64,000 nt of DNA from Candidatus Streptomyces philanthi (GTDB lineage Bacteria > Actinomycetota > Actinomycetes > Streptomycetales > Streptomycetaceae): contig CP073042.1 of the NCBI GenBank assembly GCA_018114805.1, forward strand, positions 6,121,501 to 6,185,500. Direction: 5' to 3'. Of the stretch, positions 1 to 9,101 are shown piece after piece; positions within the stretch are counted from its first letter, which is position 1; each line of letters starts with the position of its first letter. The position numbers and the translations under genes are program-made. The notes under the pieces were generated by a model that was given only the letters and a program-made list of their open reading frames with translations, did not search any database and had not been told where the DNA came from.

Positions 1-250
1 TGCACTCCAGTTCGCCGCCGACGCGGCGCAGCACCAGGTGGCCCCGGCCGCCCGCGTGCTCGATCGCGTTGGTGGCGATCTCGTCCACGGCCAGCACGAA
101 GTCCCCGCGTCGGGCCTCGGGCAGCCCCGCCCACGCGGCCCGCTCCTCCACCAGGACCCGCAGCAACGGCAGGTCGCGCGCTGTGAAGTGACGGTCCAGC
201 AAGCGTCCGTTCGCCTCGCCGTGGGAGGGGCGGCGGAAATCGGCTAGCAC
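1..250 (-). CDS. Anti-sigma-factor-type ATP-binding protein (partial)
   Basis: This is the N-terminal part (about 83 residues) of an RsbW/SpoIIAB-like GHKL ATPase; the gene runs off the left edge. The visible end contains the N-box-like segment DEIATNAIEHAGG, the ATP/Mg-binding signature of these serine-kinase or anti-sigma ATPases, preceded by a helix rich in Arg and Leu. The start is the GTG at 248-250, which overlaps the stop of the upstream MEDS-STAS gene (GTGCTAG), so the two are probably translationally coupled. Members of this family bind anti-sigma antagonists or sigma factors, and the STAS domain of the neighbour is a plausible partner. The catalytic G1/G2 boxes lie outside the window, so activity cannot be judged. 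Confidence 0.85.
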   Translation of the reverse strand, partial: MLADFRRPSHGEANGRLLDRHFTARDLPLLRVLVEERAAWAGLPEARRGDFVLAVDEIATNAIEHAGGRGHLVLRRVGGELEC

Positions 251-1125
251 TGACGGCTCACCTCGATCAACGCGAGCTCGGGGAGGGCATCGGAGCCGAG
301 CCGGCGCAGCGTGCGCGCCACGAGCGGCGTGCAGGCGACCGACATCCGCGGGCCGCTCACGGCCGCGAGCGCCAACAGGTCGGTCGCGCACCCCAGCGAC
401 AAGAAGTGCAGCCGCGACAGGTCGATCGTGAGCAGGGCCGACCGGTCGGTGCGCGCGAGCGCGGCCCGCACACCGCCGGTGAAGCGCGCCCGCCCGCTGA
501 CGTCGGCCTTGCCGACCACCAGCAGCGTGTCGTCGGCCGCGGTGATGCTGAGCAGCCCGAGCCGGTCGAGCATCCGACAGGGGTGGGCCTTAGCCATCCG
601 GTCGAGCACGTCCCGGGCGAACCAGCGCCGATCGTAGGCGCAGATCTCCCTGTAGCGGGCGTCGGCGAACAGGTGGTCGGCGTGGGTCTCGCGGTGGATG
701 ACCACCGCGACGTCGGCGTTCAGGTCGGCCACCCAGGCCATGTCGATGAAGGGGCGGAAGCCGGTGTACCCCTGGTGGAGGGCGCGCTCGGTCTCCTCGG
801 CCAGCCGCGACTGCTGGAGCCGGATGGTGAACTCGCGGTCCGGGCTGAGCAGCGCCCGCATCGTGCTGAACTCCACCTGGCCGCGGCCGAGCGCGGGAGC
901 CATGGACGGGCCACGGGCGTGCACCGCGTGCCGCATCTCCCGCTCGTCGAGGTGGGGGTCGGCGTAGACGGTCACCTTCTCGCCGCGCGCGACCCCGAGC
1001 CAGGCGTAGGTCGCCATGATCTGCGAACGGGACTCGCCGTCTTCGTAACTCACGAAGGCATGGTCTCCAGGTCGCATGTGGTGCACGGGCATCAGGCGGC
1101 TGCCCTCCACCTCCGAGGCAGGCAT
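244..1125 (-). CDS. MEDS domain-STAS domain regulatory protein
   Basis: The protein has 293 residues and is intact. Residues of roughly 15-175 match the MEDS (DcmR-type sensory) domain, with the opening MRPGDHAFVSYEDGE and a central segment ending in HADHLFADARYREICAYDR. Residues of about 195-290 form a STAS domain of the anti-anti-sigma type, with the strand-helix LLTIDLSRLHFLSLGCATDLL. In the canonical phosphorylation loop the residue after LSRLHFL is Ser followed by Leu-Gly-Cys, so a phosphorylatable Ser is present. The gene overlaps the downstream ATPase, which suggests a small signalling pair in which the MEDS domain senses an unknown ligand and the STAS domain competes for the ATPase. 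The start is ATG at 1123-1125 with a GAGAG-like site just upstream. Confidence 0.85.
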   Translation of the reverse strand: MPASEVEGSRLMPVHHMRPGDHAFVSYEDGESRSQIMATYAWLGVARGEKVTVYADPHLDEREMRHAVHARGPSMAPALGRGQVEFSTMRALLSPDREFTIRLQQSRLAEETERALHQGYTGFRPFIDMAWVADLNADVAVVIHRETHADHLFADARYREICAYDRRWFARDVLDRMAKAHPCRMLDRLGLLSITAADDTLLVVGKADVSGRARFTGGVRAALARTDRSALLTIDLSRLHFLSLGCATDLLALAAVSGPRMSVACTPLVARTLRRLGSDALPELALIEVSRQC

Positions 1126-1266
1126 CTGTCTCTCGGCCCCCTGTCGCCGTCGGCAGCGCTGCTGACGGCGTGGCGGCGCCCGCGGGGGCGCTCTCAGCGA
1201 GAGCTGACACTACGGCGTACGGGACGATGCGCCCTTGTTCTGACCTGAATTGCCCGAAACTGGTCA

Positions 1267-2099
1267 CTAACTCGAGGATCTTGACTGGGTCGCCCACCCG
1301 TACGGTCCCGGTGTGTTCGGGGATGAGGTTCTGCCCGAAGAACACCTTGTTGTCGATCCGGTGGTGCTGGGCCAGCGTGCGCAGCGGCTCCTTGCCGCGC
1401 TCGGCCGTCCGCTAGTCTGCGGTGGTGATCACGCAGCGGGTGCTGGGCTTGGCCACGCGGAAGGCGACGTCGCCGATCAACAGCCTGCGCCAGCCGTCCT
1501 CGGCCCAGGGCGCGACGCCGTCCACGACGAGGTTGGGGCGGAAGCGGTTCATCGGCAGCGGGCCTTCGTGCGCGTGATCCCCCTGCGCGATCAGGGAGTT
1601 GATGGCCGCCAGCGAGGCGGTCCTGGTGACCAGGAAGGGCATGCTGTCGGCGAGGGAGACCGTCTCGCCGGGGCGCGCGTACCGCGGGTTGATCGGGCGC
1701 CGTCGCGCGGGGTCGTCGAGGTGGGCGAGGAAGACCTCGCGGCCGAGAAGTTCGCTGAACCACGCGCTGCCCGAGTCATCGGTCCACACCAGTTCGACCG
1801 GGTCCTGGAAGACGCGCACGGTGGAGACGCGGTTGGCGCGCGGGTCGGGGACCGGCACCGTTCAGGGGCTCCAGGCCGGCCGCGCTGAGGGCGATGCCGC
1901 CGTCCGGCAGTGGCTCGGCGGTGCCCAGCGCCATGCGCGGCAGGTGTCGCTGCGTCAGGAAGGTGCCGTCGGGCTTGACGAGCAGCCAGCGCCGGTCGCC
2001 GGCCAATCCCCATGGCTCGACGGCGGCTTCGCCGAGTGCGCACCCGCCCACGGACTTGACGGGGTAGACGTGGACCGCGCTGAGCTGAGCTTCGGACAT
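1267..2099 (-). CDS. MOSC domain protein, frameshifted as written
   Basis: The protein has a MOSC N-terminal beta-barrel start (HVYPVKSVGG, then GLAGDRRWLLVKPDG) followed by a MOSC domain (MNRFRPNLVVDG, RCVITT, FFGQNLIP). This family carries molybdenum-cofactor sulfur chemistry; the Cys of RCVITT is the conserved MOSC cysteine. As written it is broken three times. An extra A near 1858-1862 shifts the frame at GLEPL. An in-frame TAG at about 1409-1411 sits after VITTAD, and the same frame then continues with convincing homology. A further indel near 1270 is needed to reach the tandem stops at 1267. The start is ATG at 2097-2099. The C-terminal end is approximate. Confidence 0.75.
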
Positions 2100-2342
2100 G
2101 GCCCCATCTTGCCAGCCGGCCCCGGCGGCCCGGCGGCTGGTGGGTCGGTGGGTGGCCCGCGGACGTGGCGTACGACACGTGGCGGGTGGCGGGCCGGAGC
2201 CCGGCGTGGTGGCGGCGGCCGGGCCGGCGGCAGGTCCCTCGGTTCCCCGCATCGCCCGCGGCGTGACCGCGGGCGATGCCGACCGTAGCGGCGGTGCGAT
2301 CGGACGGGTGCGGCGCGGGCCCGCGCCGGGTGGCGGGTCGGC

Positions 2343-2789
2343 TCAGTAACCCTGGCCGGGGTGCTGGCGGCCGTACTGCTCCGGGTAGGGCGCCGGGTTG
2401 GGGCGCGGGGCCGCGGGCCGGGCCGCGATCGGGCGCATGGCCTCGTGCCCGTTCGGAGCCGCCGGGCGCGGCTGCTGGGCCTGCTGCGGGCCCGGGTAGC
2501 CGCGCGGGCCGCCCGCCTGCGGCGGGATGTAGGGTGCGGGCGCCTGCTGGAGGGCGGGCTGCGGCCGACCCTGCTGGCCGTAGGGCGGCGGGGTGTGCTG
2601 CGAGGGGCCGGCCGGGAGCGCGGGGAGCGCCGACGGCAGGGCCGGCGGGAAGTGGCCGCCCGCGTCGTAGGGCGACGGGACGCGGATAGGGGCGATCTGT
2701 GGTGTGCCCCGCTCGGCGACAAGGCTGTCGTAGATCGGGGTGTCAGGGAAGTTCGGCGCGGGATAGTAGCCGCTGCGGGGGAGGGTCAT
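2343..2789 (-). CDS. DUF6643-type proline-rich protein
   Basis: This is an intact 148-residue protein. The N-terminal third (SGYYPAPNFPDTPIYDSLVA, then GTPQIAPIRVP) matches the conserved Streptomyces DUF6643 family. The rest is low-complexity, rich in Pro, Gln, Ala and Gly, and ends in QYGRQHPGQGY. No catalytic motif, signal peptide or membrane segment is visible, and no function is known to me. The start chosen is ATG at 2787-2789 with an AAGGG-like site directly upstream; the longer upstream in-frame extension is not typical of the family and has poor codon bias. It is divergent from the TerD gene across a 214-bp gap. Confidence 0.8.
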   Translation of the reverse strand: MTLPRSGYYPAPNFPDTPIYDSLVAERGTPQIAPIRVPSPYDAGGHFPPALPSALPALPAGPSQHTPPPYGQQGRPQPALQQAPAPYIPPQAGGPRGYPGPQQAQQPRPAAPNGHEAMRPIAARPAAPRPNPAPYPEQYGRQHPGQGY

Positions 2790-3003
2790 AACCCTTAAGT
2801 TAAGCCCACCATGTGCCGGTTGGGGAGTCGGATAAGAAGCTTGTTTCGTGTGTTCCGGTCGGCCGTGGTTCCTAATCCGCGTGAATTCGGGAAAAGTCGG
2901 TCGCCGGGGTACGTTGAGATCCTGTAAAGAGCGCGTTCTGGACGGGTTGCCGGCAGTTGTCCTGCGTCTTGGCGTCCGGTGAGTGAAAGGAAAGTGGGGG
3001 AAC

Positions 3004-4325
3004 ATGACGATGCGCAAGGGCATGAACGTGCCCGTGCCGGCCTCGGCGGTACGGATCGAACTGAGCTGGCGCGGTGGGGCGAGAGTGCCTGACGTGGACG
3101 CGTCGGCCCTGCTGTTGGCAGGCGGAAAGGTCCGCTCCGACGTGGACTTCGTCTTCTACAACCAGGCCCAGCACAGCTCCGGCGCCGTGCGGCACGAGGG
3201 CAAGCACGCCGGCGCCGAGGTCACCGACAGCCTGTCGGTGAACCTGGCCCAGGTCGAGCCGGCCATCGAGACCATCCTGCTGGCCGCCTCCGCCGACGGC
3301 GGGACGTTCGGGCAGGTGCCCGGGCTGCACATCAGAGTGCTGGACGCCGCGGGCGGGGCCGAACTGGACCGGTTCGACAGCGACAACGCCTCCGTGGAGA
3401 CCGCGTTCGTCCTCGGCGAGCTGTACCGGCGCCAGGGCGCGTGGAAGTTCCGCGCCGCCGGCCAGGGCTACGACACCGGCCTCGGCGGCCTGGCCACCGA
3501 CTACGGCATCACCGTCGACGGCCGCAGCCAGGCCCCGCCGACGCCGCGGCGCCCGCCCCGTCGCGGCCCCGTGACCGCCCCGCCCCCGCCGCCACCGCGC
3601 CCGCCGCCCGCTGCCGCCCCGCCCGTCGCCCGGCCGCGCCCGCGCCGCCCGCTGCACCCGCCGCCCCGGCCCCCGCCGGCGGACCCGTACGGCTGACCAA
3701 GGTCACGCTGACCAAGGACGCGCCCACCGTCTCGCTCACCAAGCAGGGCGGCACCTTGGGCGCGATGCGGGTCAACCTCAACTGGCAGGAGCACAAGCAG
3801 TTCAAGAGCTGGGGCCAGAAGCTGGGCAAGGTGATGGCCCTGCACTCCGACCTCCACCTGGACCTCGGTGCCTTCTTCGAGCTGGCCGACGGCAGCAAGG
3901 GCGTCGTACAGGCGCTGGGCAACTCCTTCGGCGCCCTGCACCAGCCGCCCTTCATCCACCTCGACGCGGACGACCGCACCGGCGCCCGCAGCGAGGGCGA
4001 GAACCTGACGATCAACCTCGACGCCAAGGACCTCTTCCGCCGTATCCTGGTCTTCGTCACGTTCTACGAGGGCGCCCGCAGCTTCGCCAACCTCAACGCC
4101 ACCGTCACCCTCAGCCCGCAGCACGGCGCGCCGGTGGACTTCTCTCTCGACGAGTGCACCGTGCCCTCCAACGTTTGCGCGCTCGCGTTGATCACCAACA
4201 ACAACGGCGACCTCGTCGTCCAGCGTGAGGCCCGCTACCTGGTGCCCGACCGGGGCGTCAGCCCGCAGCGCACCCTGGACTGCGCCTACGGCTGGGGCAT
4301 GAACTGGACGGCGGGCCGCAAGTGA
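3004..4325 (+). CDS. TerD-family protein with two TerD-like domains, one frameshift
   Basis: TerD proteins are calcium-binding, stress-associated proteins of the tellurium-resistance family. Residues of about 1-170 are a full TerD domain (start KGMNVPVPA, the Ca-site region SDVDFVFYNQ, then GADYGIT-like LATDYGITVDG). A Pro/Ala-rich linker follows, then a second domain beginning LTKDAPTVSLTKQG and including LDLGAFFELADGSKG. That half is more divergent and ends in a Trp-rich tail (GWGMNWTAG). A single-base indel in the GC-rich linker near 3535-3540 separates the two halves; both flanking frames are clearly homologous, so one gene is intended. The ATG at 3004 follows GGGGGAAC. The gene is convergent with the glycosyltransferase across a terminator hairpin. 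Confidence 0.8.
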
Positions 4326-4343
4326 CACCAGGCCCGGACGGGC

Positions 4344-4376
4344 GCGCGGGGCGGCGCTTCCAGCGCCTCGCCGCGC
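4344..4376. terminator. Bidirectional terminator hairpin
   Basis: The arms at 4344-4358 and 4362-4376 pair at 13 of 15 positions around a 3-nt loop. The hairpin fills the 51-bp gap between the stops of the convergent TerD and glycosyltransferase genes, as expected for a shared terminator. No U-tract is present, which is usual in high-GC actinobacteria. Confidence 0.6.
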
Positions 4377-5639
4377 TCACGGCGCGGCCTCGGGACGGGC
4401 GTAGGTGCGCCCCTTCCAGGCCGCGCCCCGGCCCCGGTAGTGCTGGATCGCCGAGTCCACCGTCATGAGCAGGTACAGCGCCGCGATGAGCGGCAGCAGC
4501 GGCGTCCACCAGAGCGACTGCCGGTAGTAGCGCAGCATGGGCACGAACGTGCTGGCCATCACCGCCCAGGCCAGCCCCCGGCCAGCCACAGCACACGCCC
4601 GCCCGGCCCGATCCCCAAGCCCACGGCCACCGGGGGAGCGAGGTAGATCACGGTGAGCCCGACCACCGTCACCACCAGCAACGCCGGGTGGTACCGCAGT
4701 TGGGCGTAGGCGCTGCGCGAGACCATCCGCCACAGCTCGCGCGGGTGCGGATACGGCCGCACGCTGTCCACCCGCTCCGCGAGACCGAGCCAGACGCGCC
4801 CAACCTGCCCCGCGCCCATCCGGCTCGACCGCCGACCCCCCCCGCACCGCGCGGCACCGGGCCCCGCCCGGCGCGCTTGACCGCGCGCCAGGGCCACGTC
4901 GTTGATCACCGACTGGCGAATGCTCTCGGGAACGCGCGCCCGCTCGGCGGCGTCGGCGCGCAGCAGCACGCAGCCGCCGGCCGCCGCGGCCGTCCGCGCC
5001 CCGGGCCGGTTGACCCAGCGGAACGGGTAGAGCTGGGCGAAGAACGGGTAGAGCTGGGCGAAGAAGTAGACGAAGGCCGGCACGATCAGCCGCTCCCAGA
5101 CCGTCTCCACCCGCAGCCGCGCCATCTGCGAGACCAGGTCGAGGTCGTGCGAGCGGGCAGCGCACACCAGCTCCCGCAGGCTGTCCGGTTCGTGTGCGAT
5201 GTCCGCGTCGGTCAGCAACAGGTACTCCGGCGCGAGCTGGGCCCTGGCCAGGGTGATGCCGTGCCGCACCGCCCACAGCTTGCCGGTCCAGCCCGGCTCG
5301 AGCGGCCCGGGCGAGGCCACCACCAGAGGCAGCCCCCGCTCGCAGTTGGCGGCCAGCACGCGCGCGGTCTTCGCGGTGCCGTCGGTGCTGCCGTCGTCGA
5401 TCAGGAAGACCACGGTCCGGCCCGGATAGTCCTGCTCCAGCAGGGACGGCAGGCTCATCGGCAGTACCTGCGCCTCGTCCCGCGCGGGGACGACGATGGC
5501 GACGGTGGGCCACGCCCCCGTCCGCCGGCACGCCACGCGGTGGCAGCCTGATGTCTGTACGCCAGAAGAGACCCTGCCCCAGCAGCAGCCACGCCCAGGC
5601 GGCCAGCGAGGCCAGGGCGATCCAGGTAAGCGCGCTCAC
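4377..5639 (-). CDS. hpnB: HpnB-like membrane glycosyltransferase (GT2), frameshifted
   Basis: This is a hopanoid-associated family-2 glycosyltransferase. It has an N-terminal membrane helix (WIALASLAAWAWLLLGQGLF) and a GT-A fold with VAIVVPARDEA, the nucleotide-sugar motif LIDDGSTDGTA and the metal-binding LLTDADI. The C-terminal half holds further hydrophobic helices (AQLRYHPALLVVTVVGL, then LPLIAALYLLMTVDSAIQHY). The substrate is inferred from family membership only; no other hopanoid gene is in the window. Single-base breaks occur near 5540 (between DIRLPP and ACRRTG) and near 4580. A perfect 21-bp tandem duplication at 5021-5062 repeats FFAQLYP in frame. The GTG start at 5637-5639 places the membrane helix at the N-terminus. 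Confidence 0.78.
   Translation of the reverse strand: MSALTWIALASLAAWAWLLLGQGLFWRTDIRLPPRGVPADGGVAHRRHRRPRAGRGAGTADEPAVPAGAGLSGPDRGLPDRRRQHRRHREDRARAGRQLRAGAASGGGLARAARAGLDRQAVGGAARHHPGQGPARAGVPVADRRGHRTRTGQPAGAGVRCPLARPRPGLADGAAAGGDGLGAADRAGLRLLLRPALPVLRPALPVPLGQPARGADGRGGRRLRAAARRRRRAGARSREHSPVGDQRRGPGARSSAPGGARCRAVRGGSAVEPDGRGAGWARLARSRGAGGQRAAVSAPARAVADGLAQRLRPTAVPPGVAGGDGGRAHRDLPRSPGGRGLGDRAGRACAVAGRGLAWAVMASTFVPMLRYYRQSLWWTPLLPLIAALYLLMTVDSAIQHYRGRGAAWKGRTYARPEAAP
5021..5062. repeat. Perfect 21-bp tandem duplication inside hpnB
   Basis: Two identical 21-bp copies (5021-5041 and 5042-5062) encode the heptad FFAQLYP twice. The reading frame is kept. The other family members I can recall have one copy. 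It is one of three such short perfect duplications in the window. Confidence 0.85.
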
Positions 5640-5727
5640 CCCTCGCAGTCTGCCCCAGTGAACGCCGTGTACGGGGGCATCGCCCGCGATCCGGTGCGGC
5701 GGTGTGCCAGCGCGGACCGGCGGGGGC

Positions 5728-5763
5728 CGGTGTCCGGACGCCTCCCGAGGCGTCCGGACACCG
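5728..5763. repeat. Perfect 17-bp inverted repeat between divergent genes
   Basis: The arms 5728-5744 and 5747-5763 are perfectly complementary with a 2-nt spacer. The element lies in the intergenic region between the divergent hpnB-like gene (start 5639, leftward) and the racemase gene (start 5932, rightward). It is therefore not in a normal terminator position for either gene. It could be an operator, a leader hairpin, or a terminator for an unannotated transcript. Confidence 0.7.
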
Positions 5764-5931
5764 CGCGGCGCGTGGCCCGACCCACGTCCGCCGGCGGGGG
5801 CGGGGCGGCCCATCGACTAAAGTGACCGGGTGCCGCGCTCAGGTGGCGTGCCGCACGGGGCTCACGCGCTGCCGCCCGCGACAGCGGCCGGGCCCACCCA
5901 GCGACGGACCGGTAGGCGAGGCGGTACGGCA

Positions 5932-6714
5932 GTGAAGATCGCGCTCATGGACTCCGGCCTCGGCCTGCTGGCGGCGGCCGCGGCCGTGCACCGGCTGCGC
6001 CCGGACGCCGATCTCGTCCTGTCCAGCGACCCCGACGGCATGCCCTGGGGCCCCCGCACCCCCGGCGACATCACGGCGCACGTGCTGGCCTGCGCCAAGG
6101 CCGCCGCCGCGCACCGCCCCGACGCGTTGATCGTCGCCTGCAACACCGCGTCCGTGCACGCGCTGCCCACCCTCCGCGCCGAGCTGGAGCCCGCGCTCCC
6201 GGTGATCGGCACCGTGCCGGCCATCAAGCCGGCCGCCGTCGGCGGCGGCCCGGTGGCCATCTGGGCGACGCCGGCGACCACCGGCAGCCCGTACCAGACC
6301 GGGTTGATCCGCGAGTTCGCCGCCCAGGTCAGCGTCACCGAGGTGCCCTGCCCCGGCCTCGCCGACGCCGTGCAGTACGCCGACGAGCAGGGCATCGACG
6401 CCGCCGTCGGCGCGGCGGCCGGGCTCACTCCACCGGGCGTACGCGCCGTCGTGCTCGGCTGCACCCACTACGAGTTGCTGGCCGACCGCATCCGGGCCGC
6501 CGTCCAGGCCAAGGCCGCCGAGCCGGTGACGCTCTTCGGCTCCGCCGCCGCGGTGGCCGCGCAGGCGCTGCGGCGGATCGGCGCGCGGCCCGCCCCGGAC
6601 GCGGCCCCCACCGGGGCCCTGACGGTGCTGCTCAGCGGGTGCGAGTCGGCGCTGCCCGCCGAGGCGCTGGCCTATCCCGAGGGCGGCCAGCTCGTCCGCG
6701 TGGGGGCCGTCTGA
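5932..6714 (+). CDS. Glutamate racemase-like Asp/Glu racemase
   Basis: This is an intact 260-residue enzyme of the MurI/Asp-Glu racemase superfamily, which inverts the alpha-carbon of an acidic amino acid without a cofactor by two cysteines. Both are present: Cys in VACNTAS (about residue 66) and Cys in GCTHYELL (about residue 180). The N-terminal motif MDSGLGLL matches the MurI DSGVGGL signature. The protein is a little shorter than housekeeping MurI, and its PDADLVLSSDPDGMPWG segment replaces the usual YxxDxxxxPYG, so the substrate may differ. The GTG start at 5932 follows a GGCGAGGCGG region. The neighbours do not indicate a specific D-amino-acid pathway. Confidence 0.85.
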   Translation: MKIALMDSGLGLLAAAAAVHRLRPDADLVLSSDPDGMPWGPRTPGDITAHVLACAKAAAAHRPDALIVACNTASVHALPTLRAELEPALPVIGTVPAIKPAAVGGGPVAIWATPATTGSPYQTGLIREFAAQVSVTEVPCPGLADAVQYADEQGIDAAVGAAAGLTPPGVRAVVLGCTHYELLADRIRAAVQAKAAEPVTLFGSAAAVAAQALRRIGARPAPDAAPTGALTVLLSGCESALPAEALAYPEGGQLVRVGAV

Positions 6715-6832
6715 ACTGGTCCTGACCCGGGCCGGGGCGCGCTGCCGGACCCGGTGGCACGCCGGCGGCGCGGGCGGCGTCAGGGCCTCGGCCTCACTGC
6801 CCCCGCGCGGCGTCGCGCGTAGGCTGCCCAGC

Positions 6833-7406
6833 ATGAGGCACCACTCCAAGGACGAGCCGCCGTGGGCAGCCGGGCAGCACGCCGAGGTATGGACCGGGCG
6901 CGCGACCAACCGGCTCCAGTGGGCGCTGGCCGCCGTCGGCGCGGTCTGCATGGCCCTCGGCTCGGCGTCCAACTGGCCGTCGACCCCGCGTGGACCTCCG
7001 GCCTGGCCCCGCTGCTGATGTCGGTGATCGGCTGCGTCGCCGCCGGACTGCTCATGCTCTTCGGCACCCTCGCCTTCGTCCACGTCGCCGTCCGCGTCGA
7101 CGCCGAGGCCCTGGAGGTGCGCTGCGGGCACATCGGACTGCCGCGCTGCCGCATCCCGCTGGAACAGGTGATCGGCGCGGAGTTCGCGCCCCGGGTCACC
7201 CCGCGCCACGGGGCGGCTGGGTCTACCGCTGGCGGCCCGAGCAGGGCACCGCCGTCGTCGTCAGGCGCGGCGAGGCGCTGGTGCTCAGGCTCGGTGACGG
7301 CCGCACCTTCACGGTGACCGTCGACGACGCGGAGGCCGCCGTACGCGTCATCCGTGGCCGCCTCCGGCTGCGCGACGGCCACCCTGGCCGCCCCTCACCC
7401 GCCTAG
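6833..7406 (+). CDS. Small membrane protein with PH-like C-terminal domain, frameshifted
   Basis: The reconstructed protein has an N-terminal hydrophobic helix (WALAAVGAVCMALGS), a second helix (SVIGCVAAGLLMLFGTLAFVHV) and a C-terminal half of beta-strands resembling the bacterial PH-like domains of Streptomyces conserved membrane proteins (DAEALEVRCGHIGLPRCRIPL, split here by family convention into two strands, then TAVVVRRGEALVLRLGDG). Two single-base indels are required, near 6975 and near 7215. The start is the ATG at 6833. No enzymatic motif is visible and the role is unknown. It is convergent with the next gene, with only 33 bp between stops. Confidence 0.65.
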
Positions 7407-7439
7407 TCACCCGCCGCCCCCCGGGTCGTCGCCGAGCCG

Positions 7440-8472
7440 TCATACGTGGGCCGCGCACTCCCTGCGCGCGCTCGCGTCCTCGCTGACCAGGTGCGCCGTG
7501 GCCACCCCGGCCAGCAACCCGGCTCCCGCGGTGACCTCGGAGAAGCTCAGCAGGTTGCCGACGGACGCTGCCACCGCGAGCGCGGTCAGCGCCGCCCCCG
7601 CGGTGAGCACCACCGGGGTCGTACGGGACGAGCAGCGCAGCGCGTACAGCATCCAGCCGAAGGCGGCGGCGAGCACCGCGACGCCCGGCACGCCCTGCTC
7701 GGCGGCTGGCTGGAACGGCGCGGAGTACGGGCTGGCTGGCCGGCTCGGCCGTCTGCCGGGCGGTCGGGCTCAGCTCGGCGAACCGGCCGGGGCCCGCGCC
7801 GCGCCCCGGATCGCTCGCGGCGATGTCGATCGCGTCCTGCCACAGGTGCACCCGCTCCTCGGTGAGCTGGTCCTGGAGCGAGGTGGACAGGCCGGCGGGC
7901 AGCGCGCGCTCGGCGGTGGCCCAGGCGGTGCCCGCGGCCAGCGCCGCGCACAGGGCGAACCCGACGAGGCCGAGCAGCCGCCGGGGCCGCCGCGCTACCC
8001 ACAGACAACAGCGCGATCGCCGTCCCGGCCAGGCCGCCGGGCACCGAGCCCGCGCCGAAGGCGGCGGCCACGACGGCGAGCGCGAGCAGGGCGCAGCCGA
8101 CGCGCACCGGCGTGGACGTGCTGGCCCAGGCCGCGCAGCAGGCCGCGCCGACGGCGAGCGCGGCGTACGCGACGAGCAGCCCCGCGGGCCCCGGCGTGCC
8201 GGGCTGCCCGAGTGCGGGGTCGCCAGCACGAGCCCCAGGCCGACCACGGCCGCCGCCGCGGGCGCGACCACCGGCAACAGCGCCCCGACGATCCGGCCGC
8301 CCGCGTACCCCGCCGCCACCGCGAGGATGGCGAGCAGCACGCCCTCCGGCCGAGCGGGGCGACCGGCCGCGCACAGCAGCGCCCAGGCGGCGCACGAGCC
8401 GAGGATCACCACGCCGGCGCGGTTGGACCGATGGCGCGTCGTGAGAACAGGAGACACGGCTGAAGAGACCAT
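7440..8472 (-). CDS. O-antigen ligase-like polytopic membrane protein, frameshifted
   Basis: Multiple hydrophobic helices run along the length (GVVILGSCAAWALLCAA, LLAILAVAAGYAGGRIVGA, VGCALLALAVVAAAFGAG, GVAVLAAAFGWMLYALR, and others). A soluble loop carries LTEERVHLWQDAIDIAASDP and GPGRFAELSP. This loop is typical of Wzy/WaaL-like actinobacterial O-antigen-ligase family proteins, which transfer or polymerise lipid-linked glycans outside the membrane. Three indels, near 8215, 8000 and 7750, break the frame. The start is ATG at 8470-8472 and the stop is at 7440. No glycan cluster adjoins it, so the substrate is unknown. Confidence 0.7.
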
Positions 8473-8751
8473 CCCGTCGACTCCCGAGTCGAAGCGGGCA
8501 CCGCGCGGCGGGACGAACACCGCCTGCGGGCAAGGACTTTGGTTCACCGTAGCGGGTGTGGGGGATATTGTGGACATCCTGCGCAGAAACGATGCGGCGC
8601 CGGTGTGCGCGCCCGCGCACCAAGGCCGGCGCGCGAGTCCCACGGGCGCCGCATGCGCCGTGCCTCCGGCGCGGACGGGGCCCGCGCCGCGCGGGCGGGG
8701 AAGGGTCACCCCGCGTCCGGGCGGGCCGGCCGAGGGCATACGCTCGGCTCA

Positions 8752-8936
8752 TGGCTACCCCTGACTTCATCCGCACGTTGCGGGCCAGCGCCGGCCAACA
8801 GTTGCTCTTCCTGCCCGTTGTCAGCGCCATCGTCTTCTACGACGACGGCCGGGTGCTCCTCGCCCACCGGGCGGACAACGGCCGCTGGTCGATCAGGTGG
8901 CACCTTTTCGTTCTCCGCTCGTGTCATCCCTCATGA
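8752..8936 (+). pseudogene. NUDIX hydrolase, truncated before the NUDIX box
   Basis: The first 48 residues (from ATPDFIRTLRASAGQQ to LAHRADNGRWSI) are the N-terminal strand region of an actinobacterial NUDIX hydrolase. In relatives the WSI is followed at once by a PGG loop and the catalytic box GX5EX7REUXEEXGU. Here homology stops at about 8895 and an unrelated 13-residue tail leads to a stop. No NUDIX box exists in any frame nearby, so the gene is a 5' remnant. The break marks the left edge of the siderophore cluster. Confidence 0.75.
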
Positions 8937-9065
8937 AGGCCACGCTACGAACGGCCCGTTCGGCCCACCAGCGGCCCAGCAGCACCCCACGGGGGTGGAC
9001 CTAGGACCACCTGCGCCTCCCCTCCGGCGGGAGAGGGGCGCGGGTGTGACGGGCAGCGTGGGGTT

Positions 9066-9087
9066 TCGCCGTTCGGTCGTACGGCGA
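9066..9087. terminator. Weak hairpin between convergent genes
   Basis: The 7-bp arms 9066-9072 and 9081-9087 (TCGCCGT and ACGGCGA) lie between the truncated NUDIX gene and the stop of the monooxygenase gene. Position favours a terminator, but the stem is short. Confidence 0.3.
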
Positions 9088-9101
9088 GCGTTGGGGTCGG
9101 G

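Noticed and set aside
590..1345. Long open frames on the opposite or shifted strands, such as 590-1345 minus
   Set aside because: High GC makes long shadow frames. These have Arg/Pro/Gly-rich products, no homology, and overlap genes with clear domains.
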